Below are positions 60,366-64,000 of a DNA stretch of 64,000 nt, piece after piece; position 1 is the first letter of the stretch, and each line of letters opens with the position of its first letter. The position numbers were made by a program, and so were the translations under genes. The notes beneath the pieces are model-generated. The model ran no database searches. It was not told where the DNA came from and saw only the letters and a list, made by a program, of their open reading frames with translations. Source of the stretch: Ophiura sarsii (taxonomy: Eukaryota > Echinodermata > Ophiuroidea > Amphilepidida > Ophiuridae); assembly GCA_035610835.1 (NCBI GenBank), contig CM069442.1, forward strand, positions 57,701,950-57,765,949, read 5' to 3'.

Positions 60366-60663
60366 TATTCTCTGTCATAAAATATTCAAAATATAAATTG
60401 AAATGCACGTTAGCCCTTGTTGTTCTATCAACCAAAATCTCCATTAAAGAATTACAAATGAAAAGGGTAAGTTTCTACTAAGCATTATACACGTAGACCT
60501 AGTACTATGAAGTCTAAAGGGGAAATTATCAAATGGTGTCATTTACAAGTTTAAATATATTAGTTTCTGTAGATATAGAGTCATGGACCCAATATTTGGG
60601 TTTAGAGCGTAGAGGGAAAAATAAGTTTTGAATCGATTGCTTATTTTGTATTTTATGGTTGAG

Positions 60664-60843
60664 TGCCCGCTGGGAAGGAAAGGGGAAAAAGGAAAAAGAG
60701 GAAGAGAAAGAGGGAAGGAAAAAGGAAAAGAAAGGAAAAGAGAAAGGGAGAAAAAAAGGGGAGAAGTGGAAGATAAGAGAAGGAAAGCGAAAAGGAAAGA
60801 GAAAAACGAAGGGGAGGAAGGAAAGAGAGGAAGGAAAAGAATG
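60664..60843. repeat. Polypurine (G/A) low-complexity tract
   Basis: About 180 bp almost free of pyrimidines (gggaaggaaaggggaaaa...). The Lys/Glu/Arg-rich frames here are repeat artefacts. Confidence 0.9.
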
Positions 60844-61039
60844 TAGATATTTTATTGTATGTATTTTAAGGAAGGGAAATAAGTGGAAAGCGAATATCGG
60901 AAAGAAAATTGGAGAAGAGAATAGATATAACTATCTAAACACTAGATGATTGATGTATATGAACGTTCATTACGTATCTTCAGTTACTTTATCAAGGTTA
61001 TTTAGGAACGGGAAAGGGACTTTGACTTGGGTGGGGGGT

Positions 61040-61071
<32 letters not shown>
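61040..61071. repeat. 32-nt G homopolymer
   Basis: Uninterrupted G run with further G-rich sequence on its left (61029-61039). Confidence 0.9.
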
Positions 61072-61072
<1 letters not shown>

Positions 61073-61299
61073 ATTGCGCCTATTTGGGAATCTAAGGGAT
61101 TTACTTAATTCCCATATTATTGACAAGTACGTATGCCCCTTTGCCCGGCTTGACGGGCAATTAAGTATAAACTGATGTAGATTATTCGTGCGCTACGCGC
61201 GCATTTATCCAGGAATATCATTATAGAAGCAAGTTTAAAAACGAAGATGGTCATCGTGCAAATATATCATTCGGTGGAATAGAGAACCAGTCGCGCAAT

Positions 61300-61396
61300 T
61301 TTTCGTAACCTATTTTAGGCCGGGTCGAACTGGTGCTCACCCTAAAAAATATCCCTTGCCCTCTCTACCTGACAAGTGACCCCAGATACTCCACTG
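61300..61396. mobile_element. Right-end fragment of a CAGTAG/CAGTGG hAT family
   Basis: 'gtcgaactggtgctcaccct' and 'tgacaagtgaccccagatac' are the reverse complement of the left part of 45322-45763. Left boundary not found. Confidence 0.5.
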
Positions 61397-61556
61397 TGTT
61401 GGATAACAACGGAAGTAGGCCTACACACAAAAAAAACCCAAAAAGAGCAAAAAACCCACTAAAAACCCAACAATTACCTCAGTATTGCTGGAAAGAACCA
61501 ATCTTGTTTTAGAAAGTGTTACGAAACCAATATAACCAACCTCAGTGCGCATGTGT

Positions 61557-61745
61557 GGTATTGCCCTGATGTATCCCATGTGGGTCCCAAGATATCAGCC
61601 TATATGGGACCCTAGGTTTACCCAAACGTAGCCCATTATGTCCCTTGTAAAACCCATATTGGGCCCATGTGGTCAGCCTATGGGACCCTGATAGGTTTAC
61701 CATTATGGCCCTTGGAAAACCCATATGGGACCCATGTGGTCAGCC
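61557..61745. repeat. Tandem repeat, ~70-75-bp unit, three imperfect copies
   Basis: 'tcagcctatatgggacccta', 'tcagcctatgggaccctgat' and 'tcagcccgc' begin near 61597, 61672 and 61741, with 'aaacccatat.ggRcccatgt' between them. Confidence 0.7.
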
Positions 61746-61878
61746 CGCACATAATACTCATTAGCCCTGGTTGCCTACACGTAGCCCGTATGGGGCTCAT
61801 GGATCTGTGCTAGCTGGGGTCTCTCACTCACCCCTATGGGTTCGAAAGTGCCAGATTTACACACATGTATCTATTTAA

Positions 61879-61881
<3 letters not shown>

Positions 61882-61927
<46 letters not shown>
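61882..61927. repeat. 46-nt C homopolymer
   Basis: The longest mononucleotide run in the window; its exact length is not reliable. Confidence 0.9.
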
Positions 61928-61929
<2 letters not shown>

Positions 61930-62174
61930 GCGGAGATTATAATGTATGTACGAGGGTCGGCCAATATGTAATGAAAGTGATCTTGGTATGGGATGCATGA
62001 GTGATTCTATGAGGGATAGTGTTATCAATGCAAAGTACATGTTATGTCTTTCAAACAATATACTTTTGGATGTTTAGAAACCTTTGGTTATGTAACGTCA
62101 CTAACATAAACACAATAGGTTTCAACCACATAATATTTGGTGTGGTTCGAGACCTGTAGTTTTTTAAAATAAAA

Positions 62175-62570
62175 ATGGTCATGGAAACTTTCATGAAGCC
62201 ATCTTGTTACGTTTGAATAATAAAACATTGAAACTTATACGCGCAAAGCGCTGAAAAATTGGCATTTTTAACAATTAAAAGGTCCAGTTTAAAGTAATTA
62301 ACGTACCCCACATAATATTTGATGTGGTTTGAGACACAATACAATGTTATCACCTGTAGAAAGAATGCGCGGGAAGCGCGCAAAGATTTTTCAAACTAAA
62401 ATGGTCATGGAAAACTGTCGTGAAGCCATCTGGTTCAGTTTGAATAATGAAACATTGAAACTAATATGCGCGAAGCGCGCAAAAATTGGCCCTTTTAACA
62501 TTTAAAAGGTCAAGTATGAAGTTTTAAACGTCCCCCACATATTATTTAGAATATTTAGTGGGGATTTGGA
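62175..62570. repeat. Diverged tandem repeat, 226-bp period
   Basis: 'atggtcatggaaa...tgaagccatctKgtt' starts at 62175 and 62401. Both copies end with 'ccccacataWtatttRR'; a partial third end is at about 62125. Confidence 0.75.
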
Positions 62571-62619
62571 CCGCTTGCTCTAATAAGGAGCATCGTCTCA
62601 ATGGTTTTAACATGTCCTT

Positions 62620-63081
62620 AGTTTAGTTTTATTTTGCATATAACACAGAGATACAATACATCAGATCATTATACAAATCTTCAAAATTACAACAATTTAC
62701 ACAACATACATATGTATTTATAAATAAAACATATAATGCCAGGATAGCCCAAGATTGCCTTAAAAAGGGCTTATTTCCATTGGCGTCCTTAAAATATTAA
62801 AACAGCACATATTAAAAAAATATTAATATATATATTTGCACACAAAAATTATTGCACTTTTGATGTGATGAAAAATAAAAATAAAAAGTGGCTTTTTACT
62901 GCCTTTTTGAACTGCACGTGGGTTTTGGATGTTTTAACAACATGAGTTGGTAGCAAGTTCCATTCCCGAATACCAGTAAAGAAACATGTATTGCACTGCT
63001 GACCTTTAGCTTTTGGAATCAGAAAACGCCCCTGGTATTGTACCTGTGGGTGTTGGAAAATTTGGTAAAATGAGAATTCAA
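62620..63081 (-). pseudogene. CR1/L2-type LINE 3' end
   Basis: Minus strand encodes GRFLIPKAKGQQCNTCFF and TGIREWNLLPTHVVKTSKTH (the conserved 'WN.LP..VV' C-terminal block of CR1/L2/Jockey RTs), with a stop at 62849 and an AT-rich 3' region to about 62620. Confidence 0.7.
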
Positions 63082-64000
63082 GTCTTACCGTCTTACCGCT
63101 CCCATAACCCCCAGGGTCGTAGGGGCACTGCATGACGGATTTCTTCACCACCTCCCTCCATCTGACTCGGTCATGTGCTAATGCTTGGGTTTTTGCGAAA
63201 GTTTTCCCAGTCCATTCTGTGATGTTGTCCCTCCAACTTTTCCCTGACGACCTCTTCTTCGCTTCCCCTCTACGGTGCCTTGCAGGATGGTCTTGGTCGA
63301 GGCCAATTGATCTGGTTACATGGCCATACCATTAGTTTTCGCTTTTTCACGGTGGCCAGCAGGTTTGTATAGCTCTTCATGTGTTGTGCCATTCTTCGAC
63401 GCACTTCCTCGTTTGTGATGTGGTCAGTATATGAAATGCCAAGGAGGCGTCTTAGACTTCTCATCTCTACCGCTTAAATCTTTCTCTGTAGTTCTGCCGT
63501 CAGAGTCCATGACTCGCATGCATACAAGAAGACGGAGAGCACAAGGTCATGCAGAAGCCTTAGTTTGGTGCCGAGAGTGATGTTTTTATCCCTCCAAATG
63601 GGTTGTAACTTCGCCAAGGCAGCTGTTGTAAGTGCGATTCTTGAAAGGATTTCTGGCTTGGAACCTTCGTCGCTGATGATGATGGCCCCCAAGTTATTTA
63701 GTCTTGGCCATTGGCTGTGATTGGTGTTGTTATCACTTCGTCTTTGTTACCCATCAGCTTGGTTTTCTCTGCACTTATTTCCATGCCGTATCTGGTCGAT
63801 GTTTTGTCCAGTTGGTCAACCAAACTCACCAGCTCTTCTTCGCTACCTGCCAGTCCGTCGATGTCGTCAGCAAACCTCAGATTGGTGATGTTTCTCCCTC
63901 CTATGCTGACTGATCCATTGTGATCTGTTAATGCATCAGTCATGATTCTTTCTAAGAAGATATTGAATAAGGTAGGGGGTAATAGGCAGCCTTGTCGGAC
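63082..64000 (-). pseudogene. RTE-like LINE reverse transcriptase, frame-shifted, 5' end beyond window
   Basis: Three consecutive minus-strand segments in different frames. The first (64000-63698) has VRQGCLLPPTLFNIFLERIM, the catalytic LRFADDIDGLA, and MEISAEKTKLM. The second (63692-63474) has SDEGSKPEILSRIALTTAAL and FLYACESWTLTAELQRKI. The third (63464-63270) has SYTDHITNEEVRRRM. The C-terminus ends QCPYDPGGYG, followed by two copies of ggtaagac (63082-63097), a typical short-unit 3' tail. Frameshifts and stops make it dead. Confidence 0.88.

Noticed and set aside
60628..60949. Lys/Glu/Arg-rich ORFs
   Set aside because: Translations of a G/A-only tract in two frames. No real gene signature.
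62849..63151. 100-codon ORF as a single protein
   Set aside because: A chance in-frame fusion of the ends of two different LINEs across a tail repeat.

Overview
This window is non-coding-rich animal (metazoan) genomic DNA. It has spliced genes with kilobase introns, LINE/SINE/LTR/DNA-transposon debris, microsatellites and one 100-N assembly gap. The repeated word 'taggcctac' (for example near 2036, 9016, 16755, 21163 and 61418), the Mag-type LTR element and the mix of hAT/TTAA MITEs suggest a marine invertebrate deuterostome, probably an echinoderm. That assignment is inference and no taxon is proven here.

Layout. 1-14.5 kb is intergenic and packed with small DNA transposons. 14,589-27,947 (+) is an FGFR1OP2/SIKE1 (Drosophila Fgop2) orthologue in four coding exons (294 aa predicted). 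Its first intron has a GC-AG splice pair and hosts a 2.1-kb TIR element. Its third intron hosts a 1.7-kb hAT-like element and a nearly intact 4.85-kb Mag-lineage LTR retrotransposon (22,241-27,090, antisense, 174-bp LTRs with one difference, 5-bp TSD). 28-39.8 kb is intergenic with MITEs, SINEs and an unusual extended palindrome. 39,842-51,637 (-) is a CSTPP1 (human C11orf49) orthologue in seven coding exons (277 aa predicted); it regulates the tubulin polyglutamylase complex at centriolar satellites. 60.4-64 kb holds homopolymer runs, tandem repeats and decayed LINE reverse transcriptases.

The most important practical point is that 44,498-52,381 is repeated, apparently exactly, at 52,482-60,365 on the other side of exactly 100 N. 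The last 7,884 bases of the left contig equal the first 7,884 of the right contig. This is almost certainly an unmerged assembly overlap, not biology. The second set of CSTPP1 exons 1-4 and every element in that block should be counted once.

The two conserved genes belong to different cell-biology systems (STRIPAK scaffold; tubulin polyglutamylation), and nothing in the sequence links them functionally. I found no clearly new molecular system. The best candidates for a second look are a template-switch-extended palindrome (37.4-38.2 kb), a TIR element carrying six near-palindromic 14-mers at about 175-185-bp spacing (4.5-5.4 kb), a TIR element enclosing a tRNA-like cassette (1.4-1.7 kb), and a pair of adjacent hairpins with complementary loops in CSTPP1 intron 1.
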